A program made the position numbers and the translations under genes. Source: Clostridiales bacterium (GTDB lineage: Bacteria > Bacillota > Clostridia > Christensenellales > Aristaeellaceae). Taken from it: 6,733 nucleotides of DNA. Each line of letters opens with the position of its first letter. Position 1 is the first letter of the stretch. The stretch lies in assembly GCA_004552515.1 (NCBI GenBank), contig SFOF01000122.1, positions 1-6,733 on the forward strand. The letters are read 5' to 3'. The notes below the pieces were generated by a model that saw only the letters and a list, made by a program, of their open reading frames with translations, was not told where the DNA came from and did no database searches. Below are positions 1 to 4,911 of this stretch, piece after piece.

Positions 1-1
1 C

Positions 2-208
2 GTTTCCATTGGCAAAGGCGCGTTCGCTTCCTGTACGGGCATGACCGCGCTTACGCTGCCGGACAGTCTTGCGGAGATTGGCGACGAGGCGTTTTCCTTC
101 AGCGACCGTGTTGCGCTCGTCGTCGTTCCCGGCAGCGAGGCCGAGGATTACGCCCGGTCGGAAGGGATCCGCTGCGTTTATTCTGAAGCCGAAGCCGAGC
201 GCGATTGA
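2..208 (+). CDS. C-terminal end of a BspA-like leucine-rich-repeat protein (5' truncated by window edge)
   Basis: An open frame enters from the left edge (first full codon at base 2) and stops with TGA at 206-208, giving 68 residues. The sequence carries the LRR_5/BspA repeat pattern: IGKGAF, then a Cys, then LTLPDSLAEIGDEAF, which is the usual 'I-x2-GAF-x2-C-x2-L-x2-L-x-LP-x2-L-x2-IG-x2-AF' rhythm. It closes with VVVPGSEAEDYARSEG, the PGS-x-AE-x-YA ending common in Clostridia proteins of this family. Such proteins are usually large and secreted or surface-attached, and many have roles in adhesion or recognition. The N-terminal part, including any signal peptide or anchor, lies outside the window, so export cannot be judged. 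No intrinsic terminator clearly belonging to this + strand gene follows it. The hairpin at 237-270 has its T-run on the other strand, and the only + strand T-run is 13 bases further on. Confidence 0.8.
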   Translation, partial: VSIGKGAFASCTGMTALTLPDSLAEIGDEAFSFSDRVALVVVPGSEAEDYARSEGIRCVYSEAEAERD

Positions 209-231
209 CGCTTTCCTCCGGCTCGAGTATG

Positions 232-270
232 AAAAACGCCCTTTCGCCGACAAAATCAGCCAAAAGGGCG
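232..270 (-). terminator. Rho-independent terminator of the GH28-like gene
   Basis: Read on the - strand, an 8-bp perfect stem (CGCCCTTT at 270-263 with AAAGGGCG at 244-237) is followed directly by TTTTT (236-232). The 18-base loop can fold further: GCTGA pairs with TCGGC around a TTTTG loop, extending the hairpin past a small internal loop. It starts 42 bases beyond the stop codon at 312-314, the right place to end the leftward transcript. On the + strand it lacks an adjacent T-run, so it is weaker for the converging LRR gene. Confidence 0.8.
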
Positions 271-311
271 GTATGAGTTCAGCTTTTTGATCATCGCGCG
301 GGCTTTGCCCG

Positions 312-1544
312 TCACTCCGGCAGGCTGAACGTTGTGTTGTTCATGACGAGGTTTTCGACGTTGCGTATGACCACGGTCTGATAGGGCACGGGCTCATAGC
401 GCGCCGCGCCCCAGCGGATGCGCTCGCCCTCGCGTGCGGCGGGGTACTTTTCGAACCGGCAGTCGGCGAACGTGACGTTCTCAATGGGGCAGTTTGCCCG
501 GCCGCTGATGAACGGCGCGCGGTGGGCGCGGGCCTGTATGCCGGAAAACAGCAGATTGCGCACGGCGCGGCAGCGCGTCGTCTCGGCGGCGTGGATCTCG
601 ATGAAGATCGGATAGTGCGCCATTTCGTCCATGACGATGTTCGAGAAGGTCAGGTTTTCGATCAAGGTGTCGTCCGATTCGGGCGGCTCGGCGCTGCGGC
701 TGGGCAGAGAAATCCCGATGCCGGTGCCCGAGCGGCGGATGACCAGATTCGAGAACACGCAGTTGCGGATCACGCCGTCGTTCAGCCAGCCGACGCGGAT
801 GGCGTTGCACCAGGTGGTCAGATTGCAGTTGGTTACCGTCACGCCGTCGCAGGCCTTCTTTTCGCGCAGGGAGGATGTGTTGGCGCGCACGATGATGCAG
901 TCGTCGCCGCAGGTGATGTTGCAGTTCGAGACGGTCACGTTCCGGCTGCAATTGATGTGAATCCCGTCGTTGTTGGGGTATTCCACCTTCGCGCGGATGT
1001 TCACGCGGTCGAAGGACACCTCGTCGCAGTCGTGCACCCAGAACGCCCAGCCGCCCGGCGAGTTTTGCAGCGTCAGGCCGTCGACGCGCACATTCGAGCA
1101 CCCCGCGAAGAACACCACGCGCGGCGGCGTGGGCAGATCGAGCTGCTTATAGGGCATCCAGCTGTTTTCAACCGGCCGGACGAACAGATCGCCCTGCCCA
1201 TCGATGCGCCCAGGACCCGTCAGCGCGATGTTTTCACATTCCTCGGCGAAGATCAGGCTGGCACTGCGCCGCCGGGGCAGGAACGCCGCGTCCACATGGC
1301 GAAGGTTCTGCCGCTCGGGATAATCCTTGCAGTCGCCCGAGCCGTATAGGATACCGCCGGCCTCTATGTGTACTTCGACGCTGCTCCTCATTTCGATCGA
1401 GCCGGTGACGAACGCGCCGTCCGGCACGGTGACGCGGCCCCCGCCGCATCTGGCGCAGTCGTCGATCGCCGCCTGTATGGCCGTCGTGTTCAGCGTTTTT
1501 CCGTCGCCAATCGCGCCGTAGGACGTAATATCGCAATTCAGCAT
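312..1544 (-). CDS. GH28-like (polygalacturonase-type) right-handed beta-helix glycosidase
   Basis: The protein has 410 residues and ends at TGA (314-312). I chose the ATG at 1544-1542 because GAGG lies 8-9 bases upstream and the promoter at 1584-1612 would give a leader of about 33 bases. A longer frame back to 1733 would run through that promoter. The N-terminus (about residues 5-70: SYGAIGDGKTLNTTAIQAAI, then GGGRVTVPDG) is the Pectate_lyase_3/GH28 entry motif. The rest is repetitive N-V-x-V/N-C-x-F turns of a beta-helix. Two canonical GH28 active-site motifs are present: N-x-D as NNDG (191-194) and GDDC (213-216), supplying three Asp. The GHG motif appears replaced by WCNAIRVG (245-252) and RIK by GIGISL (around 275-280), so the substrate may not be plain homogalacturonan. 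No signal peptide is visible, so it probably acts in the cytoplasm on imported oligosaccharides. It is monocistronic within the window. Family assignment is firm; substrate is unknown. Confidence 0.85.
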   Translation of the reverse strand: MLNCDITSYGAIGDGKTLNTTAIQAAIDDCARCGGGRVTVPDGAFVTGSIEMRSSVEVHIEAGGILYGSGDCKDYPERQNLRHVDAAFLPRRRSASLIFAEECENIALTGPGRIDGQGDLFVRPVENSWMPYKQLDLPTPPRVVFFAGCSNVRVDGLTLQNSPGGWAFWVHDCDEVSFDRVNIRAKVEYPNNDGIHINCSRNVTVSNCNITCGDDCIIVRANTSSLREKKACDGVTVTNCNLTTWCNAIRVGWLNDGVIRNCVFSNLVIRRSGTGIGISLPSRSAEPPESDDTLIENLTFSNIVMDEMAHYPIFIEIHAAETTRCRAVRNLLFSGIQARAHRAPFISGRANCPIENVTFADCRFEKYPAAREGERIRWGAARYEPVPYQTVVIRNVENLVMNNTTFSLPE

Positions 1545-1565
1545 GGCTGTGTTCCTCACTTTCTG

Positions 1566-1579
1566 TGAAAATATTTCCA
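1566..1579. promoter_or_regulatory. Operator-like dyad at the GH28-like promoter start site
   Basis: On the - strand this reads TGGAAATATTTTCA, an imperfect 14-bp palindrome with an AAATATTT core and TG/CA ends. It lies about at +1 to +12 of the transcript predicted from the -10 box at 1584-1589. The arms (TGnAA...TTnCA spacing) fit the cre/LacI-family operator shape, but the usual central CG is TA. It could be a catabolite-response or local repressor site, or simply an AT-rich stretch in an otherwise GC-rich intergenic region. The dyad is seen; the function is inferred. Confidence 0.35.
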
Positions 1580-1583
1580 GAAC

Positions 1584-1612
1584 AATATAGCACGACCGAA
1601 AACAAATGTCAA
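1584..1612 (-). promoter_or_regulatory. Sigma-A type promoter of the GH28-like gene
   Basis: On the - strand TTGACA (1612-1607) is separated by exactly 17 bases from TATATT (1589-1584). The -35 is a perfect consensus and the -10 matches 5 of 6. The predicted start is near 1577, giving a leader of about 33 bases before the ATG at 1544. So strong a promoter for a catabolic enzyme suggests that expression is held down by a regulator. Confidence 0.8.
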
Positions 1613-1653
1613 TATCAGCCCGCCAAAAACTCGCGCTTTCAATCACGCCCGGA

Positions 1654-1708
1654 GGCGCTGTATCACAGGCAAAGCGCCGCGGCGCAGGGCGGGGAGCTTG
1701 CCTCCCCG
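1654..1708. repeat. Cluster of GC-rich palindromes in the divergent intergenic region
   Basis: Three inverted repeats lie close together. GGCGCT (1654-1659) pairs with AGCGCC (1673-1678). The perfect 12-bp palindrome GCGCCGCGGCGC occupies 1674-1685. CGGGGAG (1690-1696) pairs with CTCCCCG (1702-1708) around the 5-base loop CTTGC. None is followed by a T-run on either strand, so they are not standard terminators. They sit between the two divergent promoters and are outside both predicted transcripts. They may be a REP-like intergenic element or protein-binding DNA; the function is unknown. Confidence 0.45.
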
Positions 1709-1737
1709 TTCGGGAATAGCGCCGCCTCTTCATTTTT

Positions 1738-1752
1738 CGCGCAAATTGCGCG
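1738..1752. promoter_or_regulatory. Perfect 7-1-7 inverted repeat just upstream of the HAD-hprK promoter
   Basis: CGCGCAA-A-TTGCGCG is a perfect dyad of 15 bases. It ends 8 bases before the -35 hexamer at 1761 and follows a short T-run (1733-1737). Size, symmetry and location suit a dimeric transcription factor acting on the HAD-hprK-glucokinase promoter. No regulator gene is present in the window to pair it with, and GC-rich DNA raises the chance of accidental palindromes. Confidence 0.4.
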
Positions 1753-1760
1753 TTCGCCCC

Positions 1761-1789
1761 TTGCCGCGCGGCGGATTGTGTATTATAAT
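1761..1789 (+). promoter_or_regulatory. Sigma-A type promoter of the HAD-hprK-glucokinase unit
   Basis: TTGCCG (1761-1766, 4 of 6 consensus) is followed after exactly 17 bases by a perfect TATAAT (1784-1789). Predicted start is near 1796, leaving a leader of about 48 bases before the TTG start at 1844. It is divergent from the GH28-like promoter, with the two -35 boxes about 150 bases apart. Confidence 0.7.
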
Positions 1790-1843
1790 AGGAACGACCG
1801 CGTCCGACGCGGAAGTGCTTGACATTGAAATGAGGTTTTTGAT

Positions 1844-2671
1844 TTGTCCATCAAACTGATCGCCCTCGATATGGACGGCACGCTGCTCAATCCCGAGGGC
1901 CAGCTCACCGCGCGTACGATCAGCGCCCTGAAGGACGCGCGCGCGCACGGCGCGGTCGTGACGCTTTCCTCGGGCCGGATGCCCTGCGCGCTTCGGCCGT
2001 TCGTGAAGGAATTGGGGATCGACGCGCCGCTGATCTGCTATAACGGCGCGCTGACGGTCGATTCCCGCACGGAGGCGCCGCTTTCGTCCGCGCCGCTTTC
2101 GCCGGAAATGGCGCGTGAAATCGCCCGCGCCTGCGAGGAGAGAAATTTGCACGTTCAGGCCTATCGCGGCGAGGCGTTCGTCTGCGCGGAGCATGGACAG
2201 TTCGCGCAGGATTATCTCGATTTTCTGAAGGGCACGGGGCGGCTGGAGGTCACGGGCCGGCCGCTTTCCGAATGCCTTGATTTTGAAACGCCGAAAATGC
2301 TGGCCATCGATGCGCCCGCGCGCATCGCGGCGCTGCTGCCCGATTTGAAGGCGCGCTTTGAGGGGCGCGTGCGCGTGGCCACGTCTCAGCCGCGCTTTAT
2401 CGAATTTGTCAATCCGGCGGCGGGCAAGGCGGCGGCGCTGGCGCGGCTGAGCGAGCTGCTCGGCATCGCGCAGGCGGACACGGCCGCGTTCGGCGACGGA
2501 CTGAACGATCTGGATATGATCGAGTGGGCGGGCACGGGCTTCGTCATGGCCAACGGCGCGAAAGCCATGCTGGAGGCCGCCGATGTGATCGTGCCCTCCA
2601 ACGCGGAGGACGGCGTGGCGCAGACGGTTGAACGGCTGATCCGCGAAGGCCGTCTCGGAAAGGAAGGATAG
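1844..2671 (+). CDS. Cof-type HAD-superfamily phosphatase (HAD-IIB)
   Basis: The protein has 275 residues. The start is TTG at 1844, supported by TGAGG (1831-1835) eight bases upstream and by the motif-I strand beginning at once (KLIALDMDGT); the ATG at 1830 is out of frame. All four HAD motifs are visible: I, D9-x-D11-G-T with the nucleophile and acid/base Asp; II, LSSGR (41-45); III, Lys195 in PAAGKAAAL; IV, GDGLNDLDM (217-225) with Mg-binding Asp218 and Asp222. The insert between motifs II and III is the C2-type cap of Cof/YidA-like enzymes. Members hydrolyse phosphate from sugar phosphates, flavin mononucleotide or similar small molecules in the cytoplasm; the substrate cannot be predicted from sequence. 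It lies three bases upstream of hprK and is almost surely cotranscribed with it. It is not the PpaX type (HAD-IA) often found beside hprK in Bacillus. Confidence 0.9.
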   Translation: MSIKLIALDMDGTLLNPEGQLTARTISALKDARAHGAVVTLSSGRMPCALRPFVKELGIDAPLICYNGALTVDSRTEAPLSSAPLSPEMAREIARACEERNLHVQAYRGEAFVCAEHGQFAQDYLDFLKGTGRLEVTGRPLSECLDFETPKMLAIDAPARIAALLPDLKARFEGRVRVATSQPRFIEFVNPAAGKAAALARLSELLGIAQADTAAFGDGLNDLDMIEWAGTGFVMANGAKAMLEAADVIVPSNAEDGVAQTVERLIREGRLGKEG

Positions 2672-2674
2672 AGC

Positions 2675-3628
2675 ATGGTTGACGCCGCCGCCATGGTCAA
2701 GGCGCTCAAGCTGACCGAGCTGGTGCCCTCGCAGACGGGCTTTCTGCCCATCGAGGCCAGCGACATCAACAGGCCGGGCATACAGCTCGCCGGGTTCTGG
2801 GATCACTTTGCCGACGAGCGGCCGCAGATCATCGGCTTAGTGGAAACGAGCTATCTAGGCTCGCTCGACGCGGCGACACGGCGGGAGCGGCTTGAAAAGT
2901 TCGTAAGCTACGAGCTGCCCTGCATCATCATCTGCCGCGGACTGGGCGGGCTGGACGATCTGATCGAGCTGGCCCGCGCGCGCAAAATTCCGGTCTACCG
3001 CACCGGCGAGAGCACGACGCGGCTGATGATCGACATCATCTATTTCCTCAACAACCACCTCGCCCCGCGCACGACCATGCACGGCGTGCTGGTGGAGGTC
3101 TACGGCGTGGGCGTGCTGCTCACCGGCGAGAGCGGCGTGGGCAAGAGCGAGGCCGCGCTGGAGCTGGTCAAGCGCGGGCACAGGCTGGTGGCCGACGACG
3201 TGGTGGACATCCGCCGCGTGAGCGACAACCGGCTCGTGGGCGAAGCACCGGAGATGATCCGTCACCTGATGGAGATCCGCGGCATCGGCATCATCGATGT
3301 GGCGACGATGTTCGGCATAGGCTCGGTCATGCGCTCGCGCTCGATCGACCTCATCGTCCATCTGGAGCACTGGGTGAAGGGCAAGGAATACGACCGCGTG
3401 GGCACGGACGAAAAGACGCAGGAAATCCTGGACGTTTCCGTGCCCATGATCCTGCTGCCCATACGCCCCGGCCGAAACGTGGCCGTGGTGCTCGAGGTGG
3501 CCGCGCGCAATCTCATGCTCAAGCAGCAGGGCTATAACGCGGTCGAGGAACTGGAAAAGCGTATGTTCGCGCGATTGGAAAAGACCGCCGCGCGCGCCGA
3601 GAAGATCGGCGGCGGGGACGGCGAATGA
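2675..3628 (+). CDS. hprK: HPr kinase/phosphorylase (HprK/P)
   Basis: The protein has 317 residues, close to the family's roughly 310. It phosphorylates Ser46 of the phosphocarrier HPr with ATP or PPi and reverses this by phosphorolysis, setting catabolite repression and sugar uptake through CcpA and the PTS. The ATG at 2675 has AAGGAAGG (2660-2667) seven bases upstream. The N-terminal domain covers about residues 1-130 and the kinase domain 131-310. Key elements are MHG with catalytic His136, the P-loop GESGVGKS (151-158, Lys157), ADD with Asp175 (equivalent to B. subtilis Asp179), the family signature LMEIRGIGIIDV (198-209), and the C-terminal PIRPGRNVA loop (262-270). All expected catalytic residues are present, so it should be active. 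It follows the HAD gene by 3 bases and precedes the glucokinase by 51. ptsH, which encodes HPr, is not in the window. Confidence 0.97.
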   Translation: MVDAAAMVKALKLTELVPSQTGFLPIEASDINRPGIQLAGFWDHFADERPQIIGLVETSYLGSLDAATRRERLEKFVSYELPCIIICRGLGGLDDLIELARARKIPVYRTGESTTRLMIDIIYFLNNHLAPRTTMHGVLVEVYGVGVLLTGESGVGKSEAALELVKRGHRLVADDVVDIRRVSDNRLVGEAPEMIRHLMEIRGIGIIDVATMFGIGSVMRSRSIDLIVHLEHWVKGKEYDRVGTDEKTQEILDVSVPMILLPIRPGRNVAVVLEVAARNLMLKQQGYNAVEELEKRMFARLEKTAARAEKIGGGDGE

Positions 3629-3679
3629 AGGGTATCCTGTGTGACAAAGGCACATGAGCAATAGGGGAGGATGTTTTTT

Positions 3680-4609
3680 ATGTACTATGTGGGCATTGAC
3701 GTGGGCGGAACTAACCTGAAGGCCGGCGTTGTGGACGAGAACGGCCATATCATCGCCAAGGTGGACTGCCCGACCAAGGTCGAGCGCGGCCATGAGGCCG
3801 TTGTGGCGGACATGGCCAAACTGGCGCTTCGCGCGATCGAAAAATCCGGCGTTTCGATGGACGAGGTGAAGTCGGTCGGCATCGGCATCCCCGGCATTCT
3901 CGATCCGCGCACCGGCATCGTGCCGTTCTGCACCAATCTGGGCTGGCACAACGTGCCGCTGATCGAGCTGATGCGCAAGGACATCGACAAGCCCATCTAC
4001 GTCGACAACGACGCGACCGTGGCGACGCTGGCCGAGAACGTGGCGGGCGTGTCGGCGGGCGCGAAGAGCAGCGTGTTCCTGACGCTGGGCACCGGCGTGG
4101 GCGGCGGCGTGGTCATCGACGGCAAGGTCTATTCCGGCGCGCACGGCGTGGGCAGTGAGCTGGGCCACATGATTGTGGTCATCGACGGCGAGGAATGCAC
4201 CTGCGGCAACAAGGGCTGCTGGGAGCGCTATGCCATCGCCACCGCGCTCATCCGCATGGGTACGGAAGCCGCCAAGGCGCACCCCGAATCCGTGCTGAAC
4301 GAGGCCAAGTCGATCTCCGCCAAGACGGTCGTGGACGCGGCCAAGGCGGGCGACAAGGCGGCCATGGAGGTGTTCGACCGCTATACCTACTATCTGGCGG
4401 TGGGCATTGTGAACATCATCAACTTCATCGATCCGGAGATCATCGCCATCGGCGGCGGCGTGTCCGCGGCGGGCGACTTCCTGATCCAGCCGGTGCGCGA
4501 GAAGCTCGCCAAGCTGGTGTTCTACAAGACCATGCCCTACGCGCGCGTCGAGCTGGCGACGCTGGGCAACGACGCCGGCATCATCGGCGCGGCCATGCTG
4601 GGCAAGTAA
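3680..4609 (+). CDS. glcK: ROK-family glucokinase
   Basis: The protein has 309 residues. It phosphorylates glucose, or a related hexose, at C6 with ATP in the cytoplasm, feeding glycolysis. I chose the ATG at 3680 because GGGGAGG (3664-3670) is nine bases upstream. The in-frame ATG at 3671 directly abuts that site and would leave no spacing. Visible elements are the phosphate-binding loop DVGGTN (7-12), GIGIPG (67-72), the substrate/catalytic VDND with Asp111 (108-111), TLGTGVGGG (135-143), and ELGH (160-163) with the zinc-binding CTCGNKGC (173-180). His163, Cys173, Cys175 and Cys180 are the expected zinc ligands. No N-terminal helix-turn-helix is present, so it is a sugar kinase and not a ROK repressor. 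Glucose is the most likely substrate by similarity to Gram-positive GlcK, but other ROK hexose or N-acetyl-hexosamine kinases share these motifs. It is probably the last gene of the HAD-hprK operon, as a terminator follows. Confidence 0.9.
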   Translation: MYYVGIDVGGTNLKAGVVDENGHIIAKVDCPTKVERGHEAVVADMAKLALRAIEKSGVSMDEVKSVGIGIPGILDPRTGIVPFCTNLGWHNVPLIELMRKDIDKPIYVDNDATVATLAENVAGVSAGAKSSVFLTLGTGVGGGVVIDGKVYSGAHGVGSELGHMIVVIDGEECTCGNKGCWERYAIATALIRMGTEAAKAHPESVLNEAKSISAKTVVDAAKAGDKAAMEVFDRYTYYLAVGIVNIINFIDPEIIAIGGGVSAAGDFLIQPVREKLAKLVFYKTMPYARVELATLGNDAGIIGAAMLGK

Positions 4610-4627
4610 GCCGCATCGCATTGCAGC

Positions 4628-4664
4628 AGCGGGGGAGGGCGAGCGCTCTCTCCCGCTTTGTTTT
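4628..4664 (+). terminator. Rho-independent terminator after the glucokinase
   Basis: AGCGGGGGAGGG (4628-4639) pairs with CTCTCTCCCGCT (4646-4657) as a 12-bp stem with two G-U wobbles and a 6-base loop. It is followed by TTGTTTT (4658-4664). It begins 18 bases after the glucokinase stop codon and separates this operon from the next promoter at 4720. Confidence 0.85.
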
Positions 4665-4719
4665 GCCCAAAATGCCGAATTTGTGCCGCAATGCGCGCCG
4701 CGTTTTGCATGAGAATAAC

Positions 4720-4748
4720 TTGACGAAAAACGCTTTGTGGGGCATAAT
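4720..4748 (+). promoter_or_regulatory. Sigma-A type promoter of the DUF512 gene
   Basis: TTGACG (4720-4725, 5 of 6) is followed after 17 bases by CATAAT (4743-4748, 5 of 6), in a locally AT-rich patch. Predicted start is near 4755, leaving a leader of about 155 bases. Confidence 0.7.
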
Positions 4749-4754
4749 ATTAGA

Positions 4755-4911
4755 TGTAAAACTCTACCGTGAAGCACGCCTTCAGGACGCCGGGCGATTC
4801 TGCAAGCGCCGAAGCCGCCGGACGGACGCGAAAGGCCGTGCCTCGGGGCGTTCGCCCTGAAGGGCGCGGACAAAACATCAAAGACCATCAATCAAACGGA
4901 AAGGACGCGCC
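4755..4911 (+). other. Long GC-rich, potentially structured 5' leader of the DUF512 gene
   Basis: Between the predicted start and the ATG lie about 155 bases without a convincing ORF. Short stems can form: GGCG (4793-4796) with CGCC (4807-4810), GCACG (4774-4778) with CGTGC (4837-4841), and CGCCC (4853-4857) with GGGCG (4862-4866) around a TGAA loop. That last stem competes with GGGC/GCCC formed by 4846-4857. None has a T-run, and I recognise no riboswitch or T-box core. The last 45 bases are A-rich and open, ending in the ribosome binding site AAAGGA (4900-4905). Confidence 0.35.

Noticed and set aside
69..290. + strand frame of 73 codons overlapping the LRR tail
   Set aside because: It is out of frame with the LRR coding sequence, which has clear repeat motifs, and it runs through the terminator hairpin.
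299..311. Small hairpin CGGGC-TTT-GCCCG beside the GH28-like stop codon
   Set aside because: It is only 5 bp with no T-run on either strand; the hairpin at 237-270 is the better terminator.
1545..1733. N-terminal extension of the GH28-like gene up to 1733
   Set aside because: The extension would cross the promoter at 1584-1612, has no ribosome binding site, and its residues do not fit the family. The ATG at 1544 has both a site and the family's N-terminal motif.
1730..2806. - strand open frame of 358 codons opposite the HAD gene
   Set aside because: Shadow of the HAD gene; arginine-rich, and it would run across the HAD promoter.
3671..3679. Upstream ATG of the glucokinase at 3671
   Set aside because: It directly abuts the GGGGAGG Shine-Dalgarno sequence, leaving no spacing; the ATG at 3680 has nine bases.
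2855..4891. Very long - strand open frame (678 codons) opposite hprK and the glucokinase
   Set aside because: It lies antisense to two genes with clear motifs. Its translation is a His/Ala/Arg/Asp-rich shadow of GC-rich codons with no domain, and it has no promoter or ribosome binding site.
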